A stretch of DNA of 7,747 bases. It comes from ZC4RG30 sp964456255 (GTDB lineage: Bacteria; Pseudomonadota; Gammaproteobacteria; Steroidobacterales; Steroidobacteraceae). Within the stretch, counting starts at the first letter, position 1. Every line of letters starts with the position of its first letter. This document shows positions 1-5,264 of this stretch, piece by piece. Under the pieces are notes generated by a model, which did not search any database, had not been told where the DNA came from, and was given only the letters and a program-made list of their open reading frames with translations. The stretch is taken from positions 1-7,747 of the forward strand of contig CAYWDZ010000151.1 in assembly GCA_964456255.1 (NCBI GenBank), given 5' to 3'. The position numbers were made by a program, and so were the translations under genes.

Positions 1-65
1 AGGGCAATGGCCGCGGTCAGCCCGCCGATGCCACCGCCGATGGCGAGCACGGACAGATTTTTCAA
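1..65 (-). CDS. FAD-dependent monooxygenase/oxidoreductase, N-terminal fragment
   Basis: This is the 5' end of a gene that runs off the left edge; 21 complete codons are visible. The start is a TTG at 65-63, preceded by GGGAG (plus-strand 71-75) with a 5-nt spacer, and no ATG fits better. The peptide begins (M)KNLSVLAIGGGIGGLTAAIA. It is a beta strand followed by the Rossmann dinucleotide-binding motif GxGxxG (G10, G12, G15) and a following helix. This placement right at the N-terminus is typical of the FAD-binding domain of salicylate-hydroxylase-like and related flavoprotein monooxygenases. Such enzymes hydroxylate aromatic or other cyclic substrates using NAD(P)H and O2 in the cytoplasm. 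No signal peptide is visible. The gene lies 35 bp downstream of the FAH-fold gene on the same strand, so it is probably the fourth gene of that operon. Flavin or NAD binding is well supported. The monooxygenase assignment is inferred from motif and context, and another FAD oxidoreductase (for example a desaturase or amine-oxidase type) is possible. Confidence 0.75.
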   Translation of the reverse strand, partial: MKNLSVLAIGGGIGGLTAAIA

Positions 66-70
66 AGTCG

Positions 71-75
71 CTCCC
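71..75 (-). promoter_or_regulatory. Shine-Dalgarno site that fixes a TTG start
   Basis: The minus strand reads GGGAG, 5 nt before the TTG at 65-63. It decides the start of the flavoprotein gene, which otherwise has no ATG or GTG nearby that keeps the Rossmann motif at the N-terminus. Confidence 0.6.
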
Positions 76-100
76 GATTGCCGCGCCTTGTGGCGGCTGG

Positions 101-1255
101 TTACTTCTGGGCGACTATATTGTGCCGTTGTTCGCCGATTCCTTCGACCACGCAGACACCGACGTCGCCAGGCTGCATCCAGCGCGGGTTCTCGCGCTCG
201 ATGTTGGTGCCGGACGGGCTGCCCAGCGCGATGAAGTCGCCGGGATGCAGGGTCATGATGCTGGAGCCGTACGACAGCATCTCCCACAGGTTGTATTCCA
301 TGCGGCTGGTGTTCGAGTCCTGCTTGATCTCGCCGTTCAGCGTGAAGTAATGCCGCACATTGGTCGGGTCGGGCACGAATTCCCTGGGCACGATGTAAGG
401 CCCGATGGGCCCGAAGGTGTCGTGGTTCTTCTGCACCAGCCAGTCGGGGCCGCCGCCCATCTTGCGATCGCCGCGGCCGCCGCGGTCCGAAACGTCGAAT
501 TCGATGGAATAGCCGAAGATGTAGTCCGCCGCCTTCGCCACCGGCACGTCCTGCGCCTGCTTGCCGACCACCACAGCGAACTCGCATTCCCAGTCGATCT
601 GCGTGCGACCGCGGGGAATCACCACATCATCGTTCGCGCCCACGACAACGGAGGGGGACTTCAGGAACAGGTACGGGTTGTCGCCGCGCGTGTCGTTGGC
701 GGCTCTTTCCCAGATACCGGGCATCGACTGACCAACCGCGCGCGGCGGGCCCCCGCCGGCCAAGGGGGGGGCCGGAGTTGCGGGACCCGCCGGCGCTGCC
801 GATCGCGCGTTCTGCTGGACGATTCCCGCGGCATGCTCGGGATAGTTGGCGCCCGCGTTCAGGATGACGGCCGGCCGGACCGGCGGCAGCACCTTCACGG
901 CTGACACCTGGCGGATGTACGCGGCGCCCTGCACGGCTGCATTCTCGCTGGCCAGGGTGCGCAGCCTGGGCCCGAGCTGCGCGTCATATCCAGCGATCAG
1001 CTCGGTCATCACCGCCGGGAATTTCACCTTCGGCGCTGTCGCATGGGTGCGCTCGTACTGCGCATTGGCCGCCTCGATGTCGACCACCACCGTGTCACGC
1101 AGTACCAGCCCGAGGTACTCGCGTCCGTTGGCACTGAATGTGCCGAGCTTGAAAGGCGTGGACTGCGGTGCGCCGGCCGCTTGCGCGGACTCGCCCATGC
1201 CCACCGCCACCGTGCAAGCCAGCAATGCAAAAGCACGCAGGTAACCCGTTTTCAT
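101..1255 (-). CDS. Exported fumarylacetoacetate hydrolase (FAH)-fold protein
   Basis: A 384-residue protein. FAH-superfamily enzymes hydrolyse C-C bonds, or isomerise or decarboxylate oxo-acids, with a Mg2+/Mn2+ centre, commonly at the end of aromatic ring-cleavage pathways. Residues 1-26 form a Sec-type signal peptide (basic start, hydrophobic stretch, AQA/A cleavage near 26), so it should act in the periplasm, which is unusual for this fold. Family motifs are present in order: NYPEH at 137-141; the metal-ligand pair E223 and E225 in WECEF; the third acidic ligand D254 in FDVSDR; the conserved lysine K276 before HDTFGPIGP; and GSPSGT at 345-350 (usually GTPxG). The catalytic core therefore looks intact. 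A Pro/Ala/Gly-rich insert at about 149-176 separates the His motif from the Glu pair. The ATG is preceded by GGAGG (1261-1265) with a 5-nt spacer. It is the third gene of operon 1, 27 bp after the DUF6152 gene and 35 bp before the flavoprotein gene. The fold is secure; the substrate is unknown. Confidence 0.9.
   Translation of the reverse strand: MKTGYLRAFALLACTVAVGMGESAQAAGAPQSTPFKLGTFSANGREYLGLVLRDTVVVDIEAANAQYERTHATAPKVKFPAVMTELIAGYDAQLGPRLRTLASENAAVQGAAYIRQVSAVKVLPPVRPAVILNAGANYPEHAAGIVQQNARSAAPAGPATPAPPLAGGGPPRAVGQSMPGIWERAANDTRGDNPYLFLKSPSVVVGANDDVVIPRGRTQIDWECEFAVVVGKQAQDVPVAKAADYIFGYSIEFDVSDRGGRGDRKMGGGPDWLVQKNHDTFGPIGPYIVPREFVPDPTNVRHYFTLNGEIKQDSNTSRMEYNLWEMLSYGSSIMTLHPGDFIALGSPSGTNIERENPRWMQPGDVGVCVVEGIGEQRHNIVAQK
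748..773. repeat. GC inverted repeat with an 8-G homopolymer inside the FAH gene
   Basis: GGCCCCC at 748-754 pairs perfectly with GGGGGCC at 767-773 around a 12-nt loop. The right arm is part of an uninterrupted run of eight G (764-771), read as eight C in the coding strand. It lies within the codons for the Pro/Ala/Gly-rich insert of the FAH-fold protein. It may be only a by-product of Pro/Gly codons, but such a tract is prone to slippage and to sequencing error. Confidence 0.6.
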
Positions 1256-1282
1256 TTCACCCTCCCCCCTCTTTGGCAGCGG

Positions 1283-1693
1283 CTACTTGACTCCTGGCAC
1301 GACCAGCGGCGGCGGGATCGCATCGCCGGCGCCGATCTTCGTGCCATCAGCGAGCAGAACATGATCGATGCTGCCACCCGGACGGCCATCCTTGTAGGGA
1401 TGGCCGACAATGGTGATCGCATCACCCGCCTTCACCTTGTCCTTGGTCCAGCCCGCGTTCTTCAGCACGGGAACGGCCGCCGCCTCGAAACTCAGATCAA
1501 CGGACTTGCCGTCCGCGGTGACCGTCATCTCGACCCACACGTGCGGGTTGGTCCACTGCACCTCCTTGACCTTGCCCTGCCAGCTCTGGGTCCTGGCCAT
1601 GTCGAACATGGAGAAGGAATGGTGCGCAGTGGCGGGCAGGGCAAGCGCCGCCAGCACAGTCAGCAGCGCAGCGGGCAGAAATGCCTTGGTCAT
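1283..1693 (-). CDS. Small exported DUF6152-type protein
   Basis: A 136-residue protein with a signal peptide at 1-23 (MTK start, long Ala/Leu core, ATA cleavage), giving a mature periplasmic protein of about 113 residues that begins His-His-Ser-Phe. Motifs I associate with the uncharacterised DUF6152 family are AHHSF at 23-27, VQWTNPHVWV at 45-54, and GHPYKDGRPGG at 97-107. No catalytic function is established for the family. The mature protein is probably a small beta-rich domain. The start chosen is the ATG at 1693. It has GGAGAG nine bases upstream and puts the signal peptide at the very N-terminus. An in-frame start at 1738 would add 15 Arg/Thr-rich residues and overlap the preceding gene. 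It is the second gene of operon 1, 17 bp after the unknown exported protein and 27 bp before the FAH gene. From memory, DUF6152 genes often sit beside proteins like that neighbour, which supports a joint role. The role itself is unknown. Confidence 0.85.
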   Translation of the reverse strand: MTKAFLPAALLTVLAALALPATAHHSFSMFDMARTQSWQGKVKEVQWTNPHVWVEMTVTADGKSVDLSFEAAAVPVLKNAGWTKDKVKAGDAITIVGHPYKDGRPGGSIDHVLLADGTKIGAGDAIPPPLVVPGVK

Positions 1694-1702
1694 GGGCGTG
1701 AG

Positions 1703-1708
1703 CTCTCC
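1703..1708 (-). promoter_or_regulatory. Shine-Dalgarno site for the DUF6152 gene
   Basis: The minus strand reads GGAGAG, nine bases before the ATG at 1693 and inside the 17-bp gap after the upstream stop. It supports the shorter start over the one at 1738. Confidence 0.6.
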
Positions 1709-1710
1709 GG

Positions 1711-2514
1711 TCAGTGTTCGTCGCGATTGTTTTCGCACAGGTATTCCTCGAAGCGGCTGCCTGGCGGCATCGGCGTGTACGCACGCTGGATCACATAGGG
1801 CTCCTCCAGCGCTTCCGGATCGGTCATGACGGTTTCGATTTCGAGCCGCGTCGGGCTGACGCGCTTGATCCGTTCCACCACCGTGAGCTTGTCGGAGTAC
1901 GGCACGCCGTCCCGATCGATGGTGCCGGCGCGCAGGTTGTTGGTCTCGACCACCAGCGTGTCGCCTTCCCAGTGGCCGACGGAATCACCATTGAAACTCG
2001 GGTCCGCGCCCACCGTGTGACCGATGCCGTCCATGTAGATGCGACGGATGTCGTGCAGCACGCCCAGGTTCATGGTGATCTGGCCCGGCGTCTGGATGAT
2101 CTCCATGGGCATCGTGCCGAAACGCACCACACCGAATGCCAGGCAGCGCGCCACACTGTCGGGCTCCTGGGTGCCGGTCTCCAGATCCTTGCGCCACTTG
2201 GCGTATCTTTCGGCATAAGGGGACTTCAGCTTGGGCGGGGCAGGACGCGTGAATCGCATCCCCGCCGGTGGCCCGCCGCCACCGGGCGGTGGGCCGGCAC
2301 CCGGTCCGCGACCACCAGCTGGCGCAGCCGGTGCCGCGCCAGCCAGCGGCGCGCCGAAGTACACGAATTCCGGATTCCACATGCCCGAGACATTCGGGTG
2401 GGATGGATCGCCATACAAGGGGTCCTTCATGACGGTTGCGGCACACAGGCCACCGGCAACCATGCACAGCCCCGCGAAAATGGCGGCCCGCGCGGGTCTG
2501 GAAGAAACGTGCAT
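1711..2514 (-). CDS. Exported protein of unknown function (WEGDTLVVET family)
   Basis: A 267-residue protein. Residues 1 to about 25 form a signal peptide (MHVSSRPAR basic start, hydrophobic core, cleavage near LCA/A), so it is expected in the periplasm. Residues 54-96 are a Pro/Gly/Ala-rich low-complexity linker. The C-terminal part matches a widespread unnamed family of secreted proteins that I recall from Acidobacteria and Proteobacteria. Hallmarks are RCL at 123-125, IIQTPGQI at 139-146, RRIYMDG at 157-163, SVGHWEGDTLVVET at 178-191, a DP motif at 232-233 followed by EEPY, and YLCENN at 258-263. No enzymatic activity is known to me for this family, and no classical catalytic motif is visible. 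The ATG at 2514 has only a weak GGGGA upstream (2525-2529, 10-nt gap). It is the first gene of operon 1, directly downstream of the palindromic site at 2536-2555, and its stop lies 17 bp before the DUF6152 start. The reading frame is secure; the function is not. Confidence 0.85.
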   Translation of the reverse strand: MHVSSRPARAAIFAGLCMVAGGLCAATVMKDPLYGDPSHPNVSGMWNPEFVYFGAPLAGAAPAAPAGGRGPGAGPPPGGGGPPAGMRFTRPAPPKLKSPYAERYAKWRKDLETGTQEPDSVARCLAFGVVRFGTMPMEIIQTPGQITMNLGVLHDIRRIYMDGIGHTVGADPSFNGDSVGHWEGDTLVVETNNLRAGTIDRDGVPYSDKLTVVERIKRVSPTRLEIETVMTDPEALEEPYVIQRAYTPMPPGSRFEEYLCENNRDEH

Positions 2515-2535
2515 TCTGGATGATTCCCCGAAATA

Positions 2536-2555
2536 ATTCCTTGGGGTAGGAAATT
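2536..2555 (-). promoter_or_regulatory. Candidate operator B, AATTTCC-N8-GGAAT, upstream of operon 1
   Basis: The minus strand reads AATTTCC, eight bases, then GGAAT. It is an imperfect palindrome with a TTCC/GGAA core that ends 21 bp before the ATG of operon 1. The same two arms at the same spacing and orientation occur upstream of operon 2 (7551-7570). An A/T-rich AATTAT (plus 2533-2538), overlapping the downstream arm, could serve as a -10 element, so binding here could block transcription. No convincing -35 is visible. It also lies in the upstream region of the divergent tetR gene. Confidence 0.6.
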
Positions 2556-2563
2556 AGCCGAAA

Positions 2564-2579
2564 TGGCGCGATATCGCCA
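2564..2579. promoter_or_regulatory. Palindrome TGGCG-N6-CGCCA between operon 1 and tetR
   Basis: TGGCG at 2564-2568 and CGCCA at 2575-2579 are exact inverted repeats around six bases. Within them, 2568-2577 is a perfect 10-bp palindrome, GCGATATCGC. Size and location, in the divergent gap next to a TetR-type gene, fit an operator for that regulator. This is inference from symmetry only, and GC-rich DNA gives such palindromes by chance more easily than the TTCC/GGAA site does. Confidence 0.4.
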
Positions 2580-2653
2580 GCCCCGGCCGGGCCGGCCCAT
2601 CCTGCCCCGCTTCAGCTCCTCCGGTGACGGAATTTGTGCTAAGCAGTGCGTCC

Positions 2654-3376
2654 ATGAAACGCACTCCAACCCGCGCACCAGCCCGCAAGACCTCAGCGAC
2701 CGCCAGGAAGCCCCGCCGCAGCCGCGGCAGGCCCAGCTCCGCGCAGGCGATCGCCGGACGCGAAACCATCGTGATTGCGGCCCGCAAGCTGCTGGACGAG
2801 GTCCCGCCCCACCAGGCCACCATCTCCTCCATCGCGCGCAAGGCGGGCGTCGATCCGGCGCTGGTGCGCTACTACTTCAAGAGCCGCGACACCCTGCTGC
2901 TGGCCGTCATCGAGGACATCCTCAACAGCTGGCACGCCGAACACCCGGTTCCCGCGGCAAGCCCGGCGGCACGCCTGGCGACGCAGGTCGGCAACATGCT
3001 GGATTTCGCGCTGCGCGAGCGTTCCATGCAGCGCCTCATGATCGACGAGTGCGCCGGCTCACGCTCCGCGGAAGTGCGGCGCCGGGTGCGGGAGATCAAT
3101 GCAGCCTTCGTGGACAACCTCGGGCTGCTGCTGCACCCGGAAAAGAGCTCTTCGCGCGATTCCACCGACCCGCTGTTCCTGTATGTGTCCATCATCGGGC
3201 TGTGCGAGTTCTTTGCGGCCTCGCAGGCCATGATCCTGCCGCTGGCGCCGGAGGGCATCAGCCCCGAAGAGCTGGCCACCCGCTACCGGAAGTTCATCGC
3301 CCAGCTGGTGGTCGATGGCCTGCGCCCGCGGGTGGAGCCCTGGTCCGCGCGCGAGCGTCAGCGTTCGGTCACGTAG
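2654..3376 (+). CDS. TetR/AcrR-family transcriptional regulator
   Basis: A 240-residue DNA-binding regulator, presumably a ligand-responsive dimeric repressor. Residues 1-36 are a basic Arg/Lys/Ser/Pro-rich extension containing RGRP (24-27), the core of an AT-hook. The TetR helix-turn-helix follows: helix about 37-50, then ISSIARKAGVDPALVRYYF (57-75), the recognition helix with the typical YYF-KSRDTLL ending. The rest is the all-helical ligand-binding and dimerisation domain (about 80-225), too variable to indicate a ligand. The start is uncertain: the ATG at 2654 begins the basic tail, while an in-frame GTG at 2624 would add ten residues, and neither has a clear Shine-Dalgarno site. The gene is divergent from operon 1, with two palindromes between them. 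Its end overlaps the convergent propeller gene by 19 bp. Its position between two operons that share a palindromic upstream site makes it the best candidate regulator of both. Confidence 0.93.
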   Translation: MKRTPTRAPARKTSATARKPRRSRGRPSSAQAIAGRETIVIAARKLLDEVPPHQATISSIARKAGVDPALVRYYFKSRDTLLLAVIEDILNSWHAEHPVPAASPAARLATQVGNMLDFALRERSMQRLMIDECAGSRSAEVRRRVREINAAFVDNLGLLLHPEKSSSRDSTDPLFLYVSIIGLCEFFAASQAMILPLAPEGISPEELATRYRKFIAQLVVDGLRPRVEPWSARERQRSVT

Positions 3377-5229
3377 GTACCCATCGAGTCTTCCCACTTG
3401 CTGTCGGTGAGCTGGCGCACGTTGCCGCCGTTGCGATCCATCAGGAACACCTGCGCATAGGGCTGCGGCGAAATGTCGAACATCGCCGCCTCGTCCTTGA
3501 ACCCGGTGCGCGAACTCTCGAACCAGATCTCCTTGCCGTCGGCGGTCCAGGTGGCATGCGCATCGGCACCGCTGGTGGTGGTCAGGCGCTTCACGTCGCT
3601 GCCGTCGGGCTTCATGGTGAACACCTCGAAGTCGTAGTCCGGCATGCGCCGCGTGAAGACCACGCGATCACCCGTGACGGGCGCAATGAACGGGAAGTTG
3701 TCCCAGTCGGTGGTCAGCGTCGTGACACTGTTGTCGGCCAGATCGAGCCTGCGCAGACCGCGCGTCTCGGGGCTTTCCTGCGTACCCCAGACCCGGAAGA
3801 TGATGCTCTTGCCGTCGAGGCTCCACGCGGGGAAGCCGGCGTTCACCTTGCTGTTCGTGACCTGCTTGCTCTCCGAGCCGTCGGCCCTGGCCATGAACAC
3901 ATTGGCCGGCGCGAAACCACGCCCGCCGAAGAACGTGCCCACGCCGAAGGCCACCCACTCGCAGTCCGGCGACCAGGTGGGCATCAACGATGCCGCATCC
4001 TGGCGCTGGAAGATCTTCACCGGATTGGAGCCGTCGACGTTCATGACCCAGGTCGGCGCGGTCTGGTTGCCGAACGGGAAGTCCAGCCCCGTCAGCGCCA
4101 TGCGTCCGGTCTTCGGACAGACCGTGGGGAACACATCGGTGTAGCGGTACTCGTGGGACTTGTCCCAGCTGTACAGCAGCATGTTCTGCGGGCGGTTCTT
4201 CGACTCGAACCGGTAGTACACCACCTGCTTGCCATCCGGTGACCACGAGGGACTGCGCACATTGCCGGTTGGGCCGCGCTTGCCATTGGAATAGACGATG
4301 CCGATCTCCGGTCCGCCGTTCTGCGTGGCCTTGATCAGGTAGCCCACCGTACCGTCGGGCAGGTACTGGGGATTGGTCTTCAGACCCAGCCCGGTGGTCA
4401 GCTCCTTCTGCGCGCCGCTGGCCACGTCGATCTCCACGATCTGCGAGCTGGAGGTCAGCGCGGCGATGCCGAAGCCGTGCATGCGCGCAGCAAAGGTCTG
4501 CTGGACAGGGAGGGTGTAGGCAACGAGCTTGCTGCCGTCCGCCGACCATCTCGGTGTGCCGAAGGCTTTGCCGCCGGTGATCGTCGTGATGCGTCGCATC
4601 CCGCTGCCATCGGCCTGCATGACGTACAGGCTGGTGGGATGCGAGTGCCCCGCGCCGGCACCGCTCTCGGCGCCCTGCCACTTCTCGCCGGTGTCGGAGC
4701 TGAAGGCGAGCCACTTGCCATCCGGGGACCAGGACGGCCGGAAATATCCATTCATGGTCGCGTGCGGCTCGGCCTTGCCGTCGCCGGTGAGGTTGCGCGC
4801 GCGCTTCGTCTTCAGATCCAGCACCCAGATGTTGGCGGTGCGCGCGCCACCCTTCGTTGAAACATAGGCCAGCGAATTGCCATCCGGGGACAGCGCACCA
4901 GCGTCTTCCAGGCTGGTGTCGGAAGTCAGGCGCTCGAGGCCCGTGCCATCCGGATGCACACGCCACAGGTCGGCCTGCCCGTCCCCGGCGCCGTCGCGCT
5001 CGGACGTGAACACGATCCACTTGCCGTCGGGCGAGAAGCTGGCGTCGTAGTCGCGCTTCGCTGCAGCGGGCAGCAGCCGGCGCTCGCCGCTGCCATCGGC
5101 ATTGGCCACGTACAGCCACATCTCGGAGGGCCCGATGCGATTCATCAGCATCACCTCCTTCGCCTGTGCCGTCGCGGTGGCGGTGAGCCACGAACCGGCG
5201 ATGATCGCCGCGGCCATTACCTTGCGCAT
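3358..5229 (-). CDS. Exported PD40/TolB-like beta-propeller protein
   Basis: A 623-residue protein with a Sec signal peptide at 1-23 (AQA/K cleavage), so it is periplasmic. The mature part is built of PD40 (WD40-like) repeats with the signature (W/F)SPDGKxIxF. Clear copies start at about 65, 113, 167, 228, 329, 419, 469 and 561, with degenerate ones near 289 and 517. Companion strands read LYVMQADGSG, VFMARADGSE, VFTMKPDGSD and VFLMDRNGGN, followed by RxLT, the usual TolB-propeller pattern. Eight to ten units could make one large or two stacked propellers. There is no C-terminal hydrolase or peptidase domain and no TolB N-terminal domain, and no tol-pal genes are nearby, so it is not TolB itself. 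A binding or scaffolding role for the neighbouring exported enzyme is inference. The ATG has a strong AAAGGAGG (5238-5245, 8-nt gap). It is the last gene of operon 2, 35 bp after the amidohydrolase, and its 3' end overlaps the convergent tetR. Confidence 0.9.
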   Translation of the reverse strand: MRKVMAAAIIAGSWLTATATAQAKEVMLMNRIGPSEMWLYVANADGSGERRLLPAAAKRDYDASFSPDGKWIVFTSERDGAGDGQADLWRVHPDGTGLERLTSDTSLEDAGALSPDGNSLAYVSTKGGARTANIWVLDLKTKRARNLTGDGKAEPHATMNGYFRPSWSPDGKWLAFSSDTGEKWQGAESGAGAGHSHPTSLYVMQADGSGMRRITTITGGKAFGTPRWSADGSKLVAYTLPVQQTFAARMHGFGIAALTSSSQIVEIDVASGAQKELTTGLGLKTNPQYLPDGTVGYLIKATQNGGPEIGIVYSNGKRGPTGNVRSPSWSPDGKQVVYYRFESKNRPQNMLLYSWDKSHEYRYTDVFPTVCPKTGRMALTGLDFPFGNQTAPTWVMNVDGSNPVKIFQRQDAASLMPTWSPDCEWVAFGVGTFFGGRGFAPANVFMARADGSESKQVTNSKVNAGFPAWSLDGKSIIFRVWGTQESPETRGLRRLDLADNSVTTLTTDWDNFPFIAPVTGDRVVFTRRMPDYDFEVFTMKPDGSDVKRLTTTSGADAHATWTADGKEIWFESSRTGFKDEAAMFDISPQPYAQVFLMDRNGGNVRQLTDSKWEDSMGTYVTER

Positions 5230-5237
5230 GATTCCTT

Positions 5238-5245
5238 CCTCCTTT
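5238..5245 (-). promoter_or_regulatory. Very strong Shine-Dalgarno site for the propeller gene
   Basis: The minus strand reads AAAGGAGG, 8 nt before the ATG at 5229. It is close to the full anti-16S complement and the strongest site in the window, suggesting efficient translation of this last gene of operon 2. Confidence 0.65.
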
Positions 5246-5264
5246 CGATCTCTTGCTGAAGCAT

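Noticed and set aside
122..904. Plus-strand open frame of 260 codons opposite the FAH gene
   Set aside because: It is the shadow of a gene with intact family motifs and has no ribosome site or domain of its own.
1214..1225. Lipobox-like LLAC at residues 11-14 of the FAH-fold protein
   Set aside because: The hydrophobic stretch before Cys14 is too short for a lipoprotein signal. A Sec signal cleaved near residue 26 fits better.
1694..1738. 15-residue N-terminal extension of the DUF6152 protein
   Set aside because: It would overlap the upstream gene and place a charged segment before the signal peptide. GGAGAG lies just before the internal ATG.
2549..2577. GGAAATT on the plus strand as an ECF-type -35 element
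   Set aside because: No matching -10 toward tetR is visible, and the second copy at 7564-7570 points toward no plus-strand gene. A shared operator explains both copies better.
2563..4242. Long plus-strand open frame of 559 codons
   Set aside because: It reads through tetR in a second frame and then antisense to the propeller gene. The product is Arg/Pro/His/Gly-rich with no recognisable domain, as expected of antisense frames in GC-rich DNA.
3358..5229. Calling the propeller protein TolB
   Set aside because: It is longer than TolB, lacks the TolB N-terminal domain and has no tol-pal neighbours. Only the PD40 repeats are shared.
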